A stretch of 64,000 nucleotides of DNA from an uncultured Lachnospiraceae bacterium (GTDB taxonomy: Bacteria > Bacillota > Clostridia > Lachnospirales > Lachnospiraceae): positions 1-64,000 of the forward strand of contig CAJTUZ010000006.1 in assembly GCA_910579735.1 (NCBI GenBank), given 5' to 3'. Position 1 is the stretch's first letter. Every line of letters begins with the position of its first letter. The position numbers and the translations under genes were made by a program. Under the pieces are notes generated by a model. The model made no database searches. It was given only the letters and a program-made list of their open reading frames with translations, and had not been told where the DNA came from. Of this stretch, positions 23,734 through 32,885 are shown in pieces.

Positions 23734-24225
23734 TTGAAACATATGTTCGGTTGTGGTATGATGAAAACGAAAAAAATTTTTTCTATGACAAAAGCGGATA
23801 TTGGATTGGCAGGCGGGATCGCCGTGGCAGCCCTGCTTCTTCTGTTGTTTATGTATTTGGGACGGACACAGGGAGAATATGCGCAGGTTTCATGCGATGG
23901 CCGGCCGGTATGCCGGATTCCGCTCATGCAGGAGCAGACGAGATATTATTTGGTCGCACAGGGGAGTCTCATAAAGGAATTTTCCGAACAGGAGTGGAAA
24001 GATGCTGCGTGTCAGGAAATGATCAGGACAGAGTATGAGGCATATAATGTGATCTTATGTCAGGAGGGGAGGATCTGCGTGACGGAGGCGGACTGCCCGG
24101 ATAAGATCTGTGTACATCATAAACCCGTTTTGGCGGCGGGTGAAAATATTATCTGTCTGCCGCATAAAGTCGTCATAGAAATGATCGGCAGTCAGGAAAG
24201 TGAACTGGACGGAGTGGTATATTGA
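23734..24225 (+). CDS. NusG domain II-containing membrane-anchored protein
   Basis: A 163-residue protein with one N-terminal TM (about 24-43) and an extracytoplasmic NusG_II domain (about 50-155) that includes 'ITEADCPDKICV'-like Cys residues near 125-133. In Clostridia this family commonly sits next to the Gx transporter gene, as here (4-bp ATGA overlap). It is thought to take part in flavin or redox functions at the membrane, but this is not settled. The TTG start at 23734 has GGAAGGG 6 bases upstream; ATGs at 23743 and 23758 are alternatives. Confidence 0.83.
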   Translation: MKHMFGCGMMKTKKIFSMTKADIGLAGGIAVAALLLLLFMYLGRTQGEYAQVSCDGRPVCRIPLMQEQTRYYLVAQGSLIKEFSEQEWKDAACQEMIRTEYEAYNVILCQEGRICVTEADCPDKICVHHKPVLAAGENIICLPHKVVIEMIGSQESELDGVVY

Positions 24226-24719
24226 TGAAGAAAAAGACTGTCATACTTGGGTTTTTACTGGCAGTGTCCATGGTATTGTCCTATATAGAATCTGCTTTGC
24301 CTTTTGCCATAGGAATTCCCGGCGTAAAGCTCGGTCTTCCGAATCTCGCAGTTGTTTTACTGCTTTATACTTTTGGCGGCAGGGAGGCATTTGCGGTCAA
24401 TATCATGCGGATCGTGCTGACAGGATTTTTATTCGGGAATCTGTCTTCGATACTTTACGCCGCAGCCGGGGCGTTCTGCAGTTTCCTGGCTATGCAGTGT
24501 GCAAGGAAGACGGGATTTTTTTCGATCGCGGGCATCAGTATCCTGGGAGGCGTTTTTCACAACATCGGTCAGCTTCTGATCGCCATGTTTGTAGTCGAGA
24601 CATTTGCGCCGGCATTTTATCTGCCGGTTCTGCTGCTTGCGGGAATCATTACGGGATTTATCATAGGTGCAGTCAGTGCGCGCACTCTGCCATATATAAA
24701 GCGTCTGGTAGTCGAATGA
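24222..24719 (+). CDS. Gx transporter family / heptaprenyl diphosphate synthase component I-like
   Basis: A 165-residue integral membrane protein with about five TM segments. The conserved block 'ESALPFAIGIPGVKLGLPNLAVVLLLY' near 20-46 and 'GGREAFAVNIMRIVLTGF' define the family annotated as Gx transporter or HepS component I. The membrane topology argues for an ECF-type substrate-binding protein rather than a synthase subunit. It is coupled to the NusG_II gene and precedes ruvA by 34 bp. Confidence 0.85.
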   Translation: MMKKKTVILGFLLAVSMVLSYIESALPFAIGIPGVKLGLPNLAVVLLLYTFGGREAFAVNIMRIVLTGFLFGNLSSILYAAAGAFCSFLAMQCARKTGFFSIAGISILGGVFHNIGQLLIAMFVVETFAPAFYLPVLLLAGIITGFIIGAVSARTLPYIKRLVVE

Positions 24720-24753
24720 ACCGGGCAGAAGAAGAGTACAGGGGGAGATCATT

Positions 24754-25362
24754 ATGTATGCCTATCTGAAAGGGACGGTGGAAGAAATTACGGAAGACAA
24801 TCTGGTACTGGAAGCAGGCCAGATCGGTTATAACATTAAGGTGTCGGCGAGAACACTGCATTCGATAGGCGCCATTGGCAGCTATGTGAAAATATATACC
24901 TATACGCTTGTCAGAGAAGACTCCTTTTCGCTATATGGGTTTATGACAAGAGATGATCTGGATATTTTTAAGAAACTGATCACGGTAAACGGCATCGGCC
25001 CCAAAGGCGGCCTGGCGATCCTTTCCGTGATGAGTGCGGATGAGCTGCGTTTTGCGATCGTTTCGGGAGATGCCAGGGCGATTGCCAAGGCACCCGGTGT
25101 CGGCGCGAAAACAGCAGAACGTGTTATTTTGGACTTACGGGACAAGATTTCTCTGGATGATGTCATATCTTCCGGTGAGAATGCCGGATGTACGGCACTT
25201 GACGGAGAGGATATCGGAAACAGCAGAAACGAAGCGATTGAAGCGCTGACGGCACTGGGATATTCCGGATCGGAGGCGCTTAAGGCCGTCAAACAGGTGG
25301 AAGTGACGGAGTCGATGGATGTGGAAGATATTTTGAAAGCGGCATTAAAGTTTATTTTTTAA
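24754..25362 (+). CDS. ruvA: Holliday junction DNA helicase subunit RuvA
   Basis: A 202-residue protein. The N-terminal OB fold has 'YAYLKGTVEEITEDNLVLE', the middle two helix-hairpin-helix motifs have 'LITVNGIGPKGGLAIL' and 'IAKAPGVGAKTAERVILDL', and domain III (about 150-202) contacts RuvB. RuvA binds four-way junctions and loads RuvB for branch migration. ruvB follows after 12 bp. The length is normal. Confidence 0.97.
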   Translation: MYAYLKGTVEEITEDNLVLEAGQIGYNIKVSARTLHSIGAIGSYVKIYTYTLVREDSFSLYGFMTRDDLDIFKKLITVNGIGPKGGLAILSVMSADELRFAIVSGDARAIAKAPGVGAKTAERVILDLRDKISLDDVISSGENAGCTALDGEDIGNSRNEAIEALTALGYSGSEALKAVKQVEVTESMDVEDILKAALKFIF

Positions 25363-25374
25363 AGCGAGGCAGAG

Positions 25375-26373
25375 ATGGCAAACAGAGTGATCGAGACGAA
25401 TCTCATGGAAGAAGATATCAAAATAGAAGGGTCTTTAAGACCGCAGACACTGTCAGATTATATCGGACAGTCCAAGATCAAGGACAACCTTAAGATCTAT
25501 ATCGAAGCGGCGAAACAGCGGCAGGATTCTTTGGATCATGTACTATTCTACGGACCTCCCGGTCTTGGGAAGACGACGCTAGCCGGTATTATTGCCAACG
25601 AAATGGGCGTCAATATGAAAGTGACCAGCGGACCGGCAATAGAAAAACCCGGAGAGATGGCGGCTATTTTGAATAATCTGCAGGCAGGGGACCTTTTGTT
25701 TGTAGACGAGATACACAGACTGAACAGACAGGTGGAGGAAGTTCTTTATCCTGCCATGGAAGATTATGCGATCGATATCATGATCGGGAAAGGCGCCTCG
25801 GCTCGTTCCATTCGTCTGGAACTGCCCCATTTTACGTTAGTCGGCGCTACGACGAGGGCGGGACTTTTAAGCGCTCCGTTAAGAGACCGGTTCGGCGTGA
25901 TCCATCATCTGGAATTTTATTCGGTGGAAGAACTCAAGCTGATCATTCAGCATTCGGCGCAGATCCTGAATGTATCGATCGAAGAAAAGGGCGCGTTAGA
26001 GCTGGCCAGAAGGAGCAGAGGGACACCGCGTCTGGCCAACCGGATTTTAAAGAGAGTTCGTGATTTTGCACAGGTGAAATACGATGGCATTATCACGGAG
26101 AAGGTTGCCGCTACTGCATTGGATCTGCTTGAAGTAGACAGGATGGGATTAGACCATATTGACAGAAATATTTTACTGACTATGATTGATAAGTTTAAAG
26201 GCGGTCCGGTAGGACTTGATACCCTGGCGGCGGCAATCGGTGAAGATGCGGGGACTTTGGAGGATGTTTACGAGCCGTATCTGTTAAAAAGCGGTTTCCT
26301 AAACAGGACGCCGAGAGGCCGTGTCGTAACGGATACGGCATATCATCATTTAGGACTTGAAATTCCTTCGTAA
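25375..26373 (+). CDS. ruvB: Holliday junction branch-migration ATPase RuvB
   Basis: A 332-residue AAA+ motor. Walker A is 'GPPGLGKTT' (60-68) and Walker B 'LLFVDEIHRLN' lies near 105-115. Sensor 1 is in 'LVGATTRAGLLSAPLRDRFG', and a winged-helix end carries 'PRGRVVTDTAYHHLG'. It drives branch migration with RuvA. A RuvC gene is not in the window, as usual for Firmicutes, which use RecU or other resolvases. Confidence 0.97.
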   Translation: MANRVIETNLMEEDIKIEGSLRPQTLSDYIGQSKIKDNLKIYIEAAKQRQDSLDHVLFYGPPGLGKTTLAGIIANEMGVNMKVTSGPAIEKPGEMAAILNNLQAGDLLFVDEIHRLNRQVEEVLYPAMEDYAIDIMIGKGASARSIRLELPHFTLVGATTRAGLLSAPLRDRFGVIHHLEFYSVEELKLIIQHSAQILNVSIEEKGALELARRSRGTPRLANRILKRVRDFAQVKYDGIITEKVAATALDLLEVDRMGLDHIDRNILLTMIDKFKGGPVGLDTLAAAIGEDAGTLEDVYEPYLLKSGFLNRTPRGRVVTDTAYHHLGLEIPS

Positions 26374-26445
26374 GCTATATATAATAGATATTGTATAAAA
26401 AGATTTGTGCAGGCGGCATATTTTGTATTTGAAGGGAGAAGTCCA

Positions 26446-26853
26446 ATGTCATCGAAAACGGATACAGAAGTCATTATCGGAGGAAAGGTCTTTACGCTGA
26501 GCGGTTATGAGAGTGAAGAATATCTGCAGAAGGTGGCTTCGTATATTAACAATAAGGTAACTGAATATGGTAAGGTAGACAGTTTCAGACGACAGCCGCT
26601 TGACACGCAGAATGTACTGATGCAGCTTAATATTGCGGATGATTATTTTAAAGCAAGACAGCAGATTAACCTGCTTGAAGAAGAATTAAAAAGTAAAGAA
26701 AAAGAGATGTATGATCTCAAACATGAACTGATTGCATCTCAGATTAAATTGGAAAATACAGAAAAGAACGTGAAAAACCTTCACCTTGAGGCGAATGAAA
26801 ATGCCAAGAAAATCGTCCGGTTGGAAACGGAATTGAAGGAATTGAAAAAATGA
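26446..26853 (+). CDS. zapA: Cell division protein ZapA
   Basis: A 135-residue ZapA-family protein. Residues 1-60 form the globular domain ('TEVIIGGKVFTLSGYESEEYL', 'VASYINNKVTEY'). The rest is a long coiled coil ('LLEEELKSKEKEMYDLKHEL'). ZapA bundles FtsZ filaments at the division septum. ATG 26446 is chosen because of AGGGAGAA just upstream; the frame opens 39 bases earlier without a site. It is the last gene of the hflK operon, closed by the terminator at 26861. Confidence 0.88.
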   Translation: MSSKTDTEVIIGGKVFTLSGYESEEYLQKVASYINNKVTEYGKVDSFRRQPLDTQNVLMQLNIADDYFKARQQINLLEEELKSKEKEMYDLKHELIASQIKLENTEKNVKNLHLEANENAKKIVRLETELKELKK

Positions 26854-26860
26854 AACGACG

Positions 26861-26886
26861 GGCTGTCTTTTTAAGACAGCCTTTTC
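26861..26886 (+). terminator. Intrinsic terminator of the hflK-to-zapA operon
   Basis: GGCTGTCTT at 26861-26869 pairs with AAGACAGCC at 26873-26881 around a TTT loop, followed by TTTTCT. It begins 8 bases after the zapA stop. Confidence 0.85.
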
Positions 26887-26933
26887 TGGTATGCCGCTGC
26901 AGGCAGCTAAGGCGTACGAAATCGAAAGGAGTT

Positions 26934-29159
26934 ATGGCTGCATTTATGAAAAAAAGGGTGGAGCTGTTGGCGCCGGCAGGCAGTTATCAGGCATTAGTCG
27001 GTGCGATCAATGCAGGAGCAGACGCAGTATATCTGGGCGGCGATAAGTTCGGTGCAAGGGCATATGCGGCCAATTTCTCAGCGGAGGAAATCTGTAAAGC
27101 GCTTCGTTATGCGCATATTTTCGGAAAAAGAATATATCTTACCGTAAATACACTGATAAAAGAAAAAGAATTTACACAACTGTATGATTATTTGGCGCCT
27201 TTTTATGAAGCAGGACTCGATGGGGTCATTATTCAGGATCTGGGAGTATGGCAGTATATCCGCGAGACTTTTCCCGAAATGGCATTGCATGCCAGTACGC
27301 AGATGGCGATAACCGGAGTAAGAGGGGCAGCGCTCATGAAAGAAAACGGCGCGGCGAGGATCGTTCCTGCCAGAGAGCTTTCACTGGAGGAAATTAAGAA
27401 AATAAAGAAAGCGACCGGTTTGGAACTGGAGTGCTTTATTCACGGAGCCATGTGTTACTGCTATTCCGGCCAGTGTCTTTTCAGCAGCATATTGGGCGGC
27501 AGAAGCGGAAACCGCGGCAGATGTGCGCAGCCATGCAGGCTTCCGTACCAGATCACCAATCCGGCGATCGATCATATATCAAGAGATGCCTATCCGCTCA
27601 GTCTAAAGGATCTGTGTACGATAGAAATGCTCCCGGCTTTAATTGATGCGGGAATCGACTCTTTTAAAATAGAAGGCAGGATGAAACGGCCGGAATATGC
27701 CGCAGGCGTTACGGCTATGTATAGAAAATATATCGATGCGTATTATCTGTATGGTAAAAAATCCTATTGCGTCAAAAAGAGCGATATGGAAAAACTGGGA
27801 AAGCTATATATCAGAAACCGCTTACAGACAGGATATTACGAGCGTACAAACGGCCGGGAGATGATCTCTTACGGTTCGTCCAGTTATATCGAGGTGGATA
27901 AAGCGCTTTGTCAGGAGATTGCCGAAACGTATCTGAAAGAAGAAAAGAGATGTCCTGTCGCCGTGAAAGGTATTTTTCATACGGGAGATGCCGCAGCGAT
28001 ACAGATAGAGGGCGGCGGCATCTGTGAAAAAGTTTATGGGGAAACGGTTCAGCAGGCGTTGAAAAAGCCGATGGACCGGGAAGCAGTGTTAAAACATCTG
28101 CGCAAAATGGGAAACACGTATCTGCAGATTGCTTCCGAGGATATTGTACTGGATAACGATGCTTTTATACCGGTTGGCCAATTAAATGAACTGCGCAGAC
28201 AGGCAGTGGAACAGTATGAGAATAAATTAATTGAAAAACATAAACTGACGGTAAAACGAGAGTTAAATGTGCAGGATACCTTGCAAAATGACCTGATTGA
28301 GGGCAATGAGACCGTTGGACAGGCCAAAGTGCATGTTTTGGTACAAAGTGAGGAACAATTGACCGCAGCATGCAAATATACATGTGATAGATTGTATATT
28401 GACAGTGACTACTATATGTCGGAAATTGACCATATAAGTCGGTGTTTGGAAGGCCATCAGGAAACTGCAATTTATCTTGCACTGCCTTTTGTGGTCAGAG
28501 AGCGGGATTTTTTCTATTTCTGCAGGCTCGCTTCCATGTTAAATGGTCCTGTGAAGATAGAGGGGTTCCTTGTGCGGAATCTGGAGTCATTACATTGGGT
28601 GCGTTCCTTGGGGGAATGCTATGATATCGTGACTGATACCGGGGTATACTGTTTCAATTCCGAGGCGGTGCATTTTTTGCAAAAATACAGCAGCGAGTGC
28701 TATCTGCCCTATGAATTAAACGGCAAAGAGTGCCGTAATGTGATCGCGCAAAGCAGACGGACCGCTAAGGAGGACCGGCCAAAAGAAGAGAGAATCTCCA
28801 TGGTGGTTTATGGAACGATCCCGATGATGATCTCCGCTAATTGTGTCAGGAAAACGGCGTCTACCTGTCCGAAGAATTCCAGGGAGCATATGATGTATCT
28901 GACGGACAGATATCATACGGTATTTCCCGTTTTCTATAATTGTATCCATTGTTATAATGTGATCTATAATTCCGTACCGTATTCACTGCATCAGAAAAAG
29001 AAAGAATTTGATAAATTCGGACTTTACGCATACAGACTGGATTTCGTATGGGAATCGGGCGAACAGGTGGAAGAGATTCTTGCATTTTATACGAAAGAAA
29101 GCACTGCATTTCCTGCTGCCGAGTATACGGCAGGGCATTATAAGAGGGGCGTAGACTAG
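26934..29159 (+). CDS. U32 family peptidase-like protein (TrhP/RlhA type)
   Basis: A 741-residue member of the U32 collagenase-like family. A TIM-barrel N-terminus 'ELLAPAGSYQALVGAINAGA' is followed by the family signature 'ELECFIHGAMCYCYSGQC' and 'GGRSGNRGRCAQPCRLPY' near 190-230. A DUF3656-like middle and a U32 C-terminal part complete it. Characterised relatives (E. coli TrhP, RlhA) are needed for hydroxylation of tRNA U34 or 23S rRNA rather than proteolysis, so RNA modification is the likely role. ATG 26934 has AAAGGAG only 2 bases away; ATG 26946 is an alternative. A longer frame from 26850 runs through the terminator and is unlikely. Confidence 0.85.
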   Translation: MAAFMKKRVELLAPAGSYQALVGAINAGADAVYLGGDKFGARAYAANFSAEEICKALRYAHIFGKRIYLTVNTLIKEKEFTQLYDYLAPFYEAGLDGVIIQDLGVWQYIRETFPEMALHASTQMAITGVRGAALMKENGAARIVPARELSLEEIKKIKKATGLELECFIHGAMCYCYSGQCLFSSILGGRSGNRGRCAQPCRLPYQITNPAIDHISRDAYPLSLKDLCTIEMLPALIDAGIDSFKIEGRMKRPEYAAGVTAMYRKYIDAYYLYGKKSYCVKKSDMEKLGKLYIRNRLQTGYYERTNGREMISYGSSSYIEVDKALCQEIAETYLKEEKRCPVAVKGIFHTGDAAAIQIEGGGICEKVYGETVQQALKKPMDREAVLKHLRKMGNTYLQIASEDIVLDNDAFIPVGQLNELRRQAVEQYENKLIEKHKLTVKRELNVQDTLQNDLIEGNETVGQAKVHVLVQSEEQLTAACKYTCDRLYIDSDYYMSEIDHISRCLEGHQETAIYLALPFVVRERDFFYFCRLASMLNGPVKIEGFLVRNLESLHWVRSLGECYDIVTDTGVYCFNSEAVHFLQKYSSECYLPYELNGKECRNVIAQSRRTAKEDRPKEERISMVVYGTIPMMISANCVRKTASTCPKNSREHMMYLTDRYHTVFPVFYNCIHCYNVIYNSVPYSLHQKKKEFDKFGLYAYRLDFVWESGEQVEEILAFYTKESTAFPAAEYTAGHYKRGVD

Positions 29160-29163
29160 TTTT

Positions 29164-30570
29164 ATGGAACTTTATATTACAGAGATTTCCAAGTATTTAA
29201 TTACATTACTGCTCGCATTATATACATTAGAATGCTTTCTGTGCTTTCGGTTTTCGGATGAAGAGAGAAGGCGCGGTATTTATATCAGACAGAATTTTTT
29301 GATGTTTTTTGTACATTTTTCCTGCTTTATGGTCATCTGTTTCCAGACAGGGAAACTGGAGTATCTGTTTTTCTATATTTTTCAGCAGATCCTTCTGTTT
29401 GCTACGGTGATGCTTTTTCATATGATCTATCCGAAAGGGAACCGGCTGATCATCAACAATATGTGCATGCTCCTTTCCATAGGGTTTGTCATTTTGACGC
29501 GGCTTTCTTACGAAAAGGCGATCAAACAGTTTTTTATCGTGACGGTGTCGATTGCCATTGGTATGGTGATACCATATTTGCTGCAGAAGTTCAAATTTTT
29601 AAAAAGTCTTACATGGGTCTATGCGATGGTCGGCGCCTGTGCGCTTGGTATCGTATTGGCGCTCGGTTCGGTAACGCATGGCTCCAAAATTTCGTATTCC
29701 ATCGGAGGCATTACGTTTCAGCCGTCCGAATTTGTAAAGATCCTGTTTGTTTTTTTCCTTGCGAGCGCGCTGTATGAAGCGAACGACATCCTGCGCGTGA
29801 CGCTTACGGCGATCGTTGCAGGCATGCATGTGCTGATACTTGTCGCATCCAAAGACCTGGGCAGTGCGCTGATATTTTTTATCGTATATGTTTTCATGGT
29901 CTATATTGCTTCGGGCAATGTGCTGTATCTTTTGCTCGGTACGGCAGGAGGCTGCGGCGCTGCGGTAGTTGCCTACCAGTTTTTTACCCATGTGCAGGTG
30001 CGCGTGCAGGCATGGAAGGATCCATGGAGCTGTATTGACGATGCGGGATATCAGATCACGCAGTCTTTGTTCGCGATAAGCAGCGGCGGCTGGTTCGGAC
30101 TGGGACTTTTTGAAGGGAACCCGACGTCGATTCCGTTCGTGGAGGCTGATTTTGTGTTTTCGGCTGTGGCAGAAGAACTGGGGATCATTTTTGCCATATG
30201 TGTGATCCTGATCAGTATAAGCAGCTTCATTATGTTCATGAATATTTCTATCAAACTGAGAGACAGATTTTATCAGCTGATCGCATTCGGTCTTGGCATT
30301 ACGTATATTTTTCAGGTTTTTCTAACGATCGGCGGCGGTACGAAATTCGTACCGATGACAGGGATTACCCTGCCGTTTATCAGTTACGGCGGCAGTTCTG
30401 TGTTAACGACGCTGATTATGTTTTTTATCATAGAAGGTCTTTATATGATCAGACAGGACGAGGGAGTTAGAAGTGTCAGAAGGAAGAAGGAAAAGGCAGG
30501 AAGACAGGGAACTTCTTATGCAAAAGAAGATGCAAAGAGAGCGGCAGAGAGCCAGACAGAAGACGAGTAG
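29164..30570 (+). CDS. SEDS-family peptidoglycan polymerase (FtsW/RodA/SpoVE)
   Basis: A 468-residue membrane protein with about twelve TM segments. SEDS hallmarks are 'ITFQPSEFVKILFVFFLASAL' near 180-200, 'KDLGSALIFFIVYVFMVY' near 228, and the C-terminal 'GITLPFISYGGSSVLTTL'. It is longer than RodA because of extra N-terminal segments and a charged tail of about 45 residues. With the transpeptidase gene that overlaps it by 98 bp, it should form a polymerase/cross-linker pair. Whether it serves division, elongation or sporulation cannot be told. Confidence 0.9.
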   Translation: MELYITEISKYLITLLLALYTLECFLCFRFSDEERRRGIYIRQNFLMFFVHFSCFMVICFQTGKLEYLFFYIFQQILLFATVMLFHMIYPKGNRLIINNMCMLLSIGFVILTRLSYEKAIKQFFIVTVSIAIGMVIPYLLQKFKFLKSLTWVYAMVGACALGIVLALGSVTHGSKISYSIGGITFQPSEFVKILFVFFLASALYEANDILRVTLTAIVAGMHVLILVASKDLGSALIFFIVYVFMVYIASGNVLYLLLGTAGGCGAAVVAYQFFTHVQVRVQAWKDPWSCIDDAGYQITQSLFAISSGGWFGLGLFEGNPTSIPFVEADFVFSAVAEELGIIFAICVILISISSFIMFMNISIKLRDRFYQLIAFGLGITYIFQVFLTIGGGTKFVPMTGITLPFISYGGSSVLTTLIMFFIIEGLYMIRQDEGVRSVRRKKEKAGRQGTSYAKEDAKRAAESQTEDE

Positions 30571-31984
30571 GCAGATCCGGATCGTTACCGGCATGTTTGT
30601 TGCGCTTTTTTTTGCGATGGTGGGGTATACATGCTATTATGCAATGACCAATAAGCAGGCGATGATCAATAACAGTTATAACAGCAGGCAGGAGATGCTG
30701 ATCACCCAGAACACACGCGGGACGATCTATGCCTACGATGGGCAGGTGCTGGCGCAGACGGTGGTGGATGCGGATGGCAAAGAGACAAGGCAGTATCCGT
30801 TTGCCAATATGTTTGCACATGTGGTAGGATATGCTTCTCACGGCCGGTTCGGCGTAGAGGCACAGACGAATTATTATCTGATCCAGTCCAATGTGAAGCT
30901 GTCCGATAAAGTAGCAAGCGAAATGTCCGGCGAAAAGTATCCGGGAGACAGCGTCATAACGAATCTGGACGTCCATCTGCAGGAAGTGGCCTATCAGTCG
31001 CTTGGCGTTTACAAAGGCGCGATTATTGTAACGGAACCTTCTACCGGCAGGATTCTGGCTATGGTTTCCAAACCGGATTTCGACCCGAATGAGATCGAGA
31101 GTATATGGGACGAGCTGCGTGAAGATAAAGACAGCGGCGTGCTGCTGAATCGGGCAACACAGGGATTATACCCGCCCGGATCAACGTTTAAGATCATTAC
31201 GGCGTTAGAGTATATCAGGGAAAATCCGGACACATACGGGAATTATTCGTATCAGTGCGGGGGCAGGTTTACCAGGGGCGAGGATGTGATCAACTGTTTT
31301 CATGGAACGGCGCACGGAAGCGAAAACTTTACGAAGTCGTTTGCCAAGTCCTGTAACGCTTCTTTTGCCAATATCAGTGTTATGTTAGACAGGCCGTCTT
31401 ATGGGGACACTCTGGAAAAACTTCTTTTTAACTGTGATCTGCCTGTTTCTTTTGCTTATAATAAGAGCAAAGTGATCATGGACGAGACCGTTTCGGATTC
31501 CGATGTGATGCAGGCGTCTATCGGGCAGGGAACGGATCAGATCACGCCGCTTCACATGAACATGATAACTGCGGCGATTGCAAATGACGGCATTTTGATG
31601 AAGCCGTATCTGATTGACAGGATAGAAAATGATAACGGCAATATTATGAAGCAGTTTTCTCCGGAGCCATACGGCAGCCTGATGTCGCAGGATGAGGCGG
31701 AAGCTTTGACGAAACTGATGAGCGAGGTGGTAGAGAGCGGTACGGCCACCAAATTAAAGGGATTGAGTTACACTGCCGCAGGAAAGACCGGGTCTGCGGA
31801 ATATAACAGCGATAAGAGTGATTCGCATGCATGGTTTACCGGCTTTGCGCCGGTAGAAGACCCGCAGATATGCGTGACGATCATTATTGAAGGAGCCGGG
31901 TCCGGCGGCGATTATGCGGTGCCGATTGCCAGGAGAATCTTTAACGCCTGGCTGGAACCGGGAGATGGAGGAAGCGGATCATGA
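30473..31984 (+). CDS. Class B penicillin-binding protein (transpeptidase)
   Basis: A 503-residue membrane-anchored transpeptidase. A basic cytoplasmic N-terminus leads to a TM near 37-57 and a short dimerisation domain. The catalytic motifs are SxxK 'PGSTFK' (S237, K240), SxN 'SCN' (293-295) and KTG (438-440). It is the PbpA-type partner of the overlapping SEDS gene. The GTG at 30473 has AGGGAG 6-8 bases upstream and gives a 98-bp overlap; ATGs at 30518 and 30530 would reduce it. It overlaps the NUDIX gene by 4 bp. Confidence 0.9.
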   Translation: MSEGRRKRQEDRELLMQKKMQRERQRARQKTSRQIRIVTGMFVALFFAMVGYTCYYAMTNKQAMINNSYNSRQEMLITQNTRGTIYAYDGQVLAQTVVDADGKETRQYPFANMFAHVVGYASHGRFGVEAQTNYYLIQSNVKLSDKVASEMSGEKYPGDSVITNLDVHLQEVAYQSLGVYKGAIIVTEPSTGRILAMVSKPDFDPNEIESIWDELREDKDSGVLLNRATQGLYPPGSTFKIITALEYIRENPDTYGNYSYQCGGRFTRGEDVINCFHGTAHGSENFTKSFAKSCNASFANISVMLDRPSYGDTLEKLLFNCDLPVSFAYNKSKVIMDETVSDSDVMQASIGQGTDQITPLHMNMITAAIANDGILMKPYLIDRIENDNGNIMKQFSPEPYGSLMSQDEAEALTKLMSEVVESGTATKLKGLSYTAAGKTGSAEYNSDKSDSHAWFTGFAPVEDPQICVTIIIEGAGSGGDYAVPIARRIFNAWLEPGDGGSGS

Positions 31985-32430
31985 TCGAAGCGGTAAGCTG
32001 CGGAGGCGTTGTTATTTTTCGCGGCAAAATACTACTTTTATATAAAAAATATCATAATAAGTCGGAGGGCTGGGTACTGCCCAAGGGCACCGTGGAGGCA
32101 GGAGAAGAACATAAGGAGACTGCCGTACGGGAAGTCTTTGAAGAATCCGGCGCCAGAGCAAGGATCGTTAAATATATCGGGACGAGCGAATATTCTTTTA
32201 CCGTACCGGAAGATGTTGTCGAGAAAGAGGTACACTGGTATCTGATGACTGCAGACAGCTATTTTACAAAACCGCAGCGGGAAGAGTATTTTGTGGATTC
32301 CGGTTATTATAAATATCATGAAGCGTACCACCTGTTAAAATTTGCGAATGAAAGGCAGATTTTAGAGAAGGCTTACGGTGAATACATGGATCTGAAAAAG
32401 AATAACCTTTGGAGCAGTCTGAAATATTAG
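31981..32430 (+). CDS. NUDIX hydrolase
   Basis: A 149-residue NUDIX protein. The NUDIX box (residues 36-58) has the full GX5EX7REUXEEXGU pattern, beginning 'GTVEAGEE' and ending 'REVFEESGA'. These enzymes hydrolyse nucleoside diphosphates linked to another group. 'GWVLPKGTVEAGE' is typical of diadenosine-polyphosphate or NDP-sugar type members, but the substrate is open. It starts inside the stop of the PBP gene (ATGA). Its stop lies in a 15-bp tandem duplication. Confidence 0.9.
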   Translation: MIEAVSCGGVVIFRGKILLLYKKYHNKSEGWVLPKGTVEAGEEHKETAVREVFEESGARARIVKYIGTSEYSFTVPEDVVEKEVHWYLMTADSYFTKPQREEYFVDSGYYKYHEAYHLLKFANERQILEKAYGEYMDLKKNNLWSSLKY

Positions 32431-32450
32431 TTTTGGAAATATTAGTTTCT
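32421..32450. repeat. 15-bp tandem duplication across the NUDIX stop codon
   Basis: GAAATATTAGTTTT at 32421 is repeated almost exactly from 32436 (13 bases identical). The first copy carries the NUDIX stop codon TAG. A TATAAT at 32469-32474 lies beyond it and may be the -10 box of the asp23 operon, but no good -35 was found. Confidence 0.5.
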
Positions 32451-32511
32451 TTTTTGGGAATAACAGGTTATAATACGAATATATGTTTAAAATAATAAAG
32501 GAGGTATTCTG

Positions 32512-32871
32512 ATGAGAGCTTCTTCTATGGATACGCATATGGGTAATATTTCGATCGATCATGAAGTGATTGCGCAGTATGCCGGCAGCGTGGCAATGGA
32601 ATGCTTCGGTATCGTCGGTATGGCGGGAATGAATGTAAAAGACGGACTGGTAAAACTTCTGAAAAGGGAAAGCATGACGCGCGGCATACAGGTTGTGCTG
32701 AAAAATAATAAGCTGATACTGGACTTTCATGTAATCGTTTCTTACGGCGTCAGTATTCTGGCCGTGGCGGATAATTTGATAGACAGTGTAAAATATAAGG
32801 TAGAAGAGTTTACCGGTGTGGAAATTGAAAAGATCAACATCTTCGTAGAAGGTGTGAAAGCGATTGACTGA
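32512..32871 (+). CDS. Asp23/Gls24 family protein
   Basis: A 119-residue Asp23-family protein. The N-terminus 'MGNISIDHEVIAQYAGSVAMECFGIVGM' and the C-terminal 'VKYKVEEFTGVEIEKINIFVEGV' are typical. Members are envelope-stress or membrane-associated proteins in Firmicutes and very often precede the fakA (DAK2) gene, as here. It has an AAAGGAGG site before ATG and is the first gene of the asp23-fakA-recG-degV unit. Confidence 0.92.
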   Translation: MRASSMDTHMGNISIDHEVIAQYAGSVAMECFGIVGMAGMNVKDGLVKLLKRESMTRGIQVVLKNNKLILDFHVIVSYGVSILAVADNLIDSVKYKVEEFTGVEIEKINIFVEGVKAID

Positions 32872-32885
32872 GGGAGGATTTGAGG

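Noticed and set aside
26850..26933. N-terminal extension of the U32 protein starting right at the zapA stop
   Set aside because: It would translate through a clear intrinsic terminator, and the family starts at the 'KKRVELLAPAGS' block.
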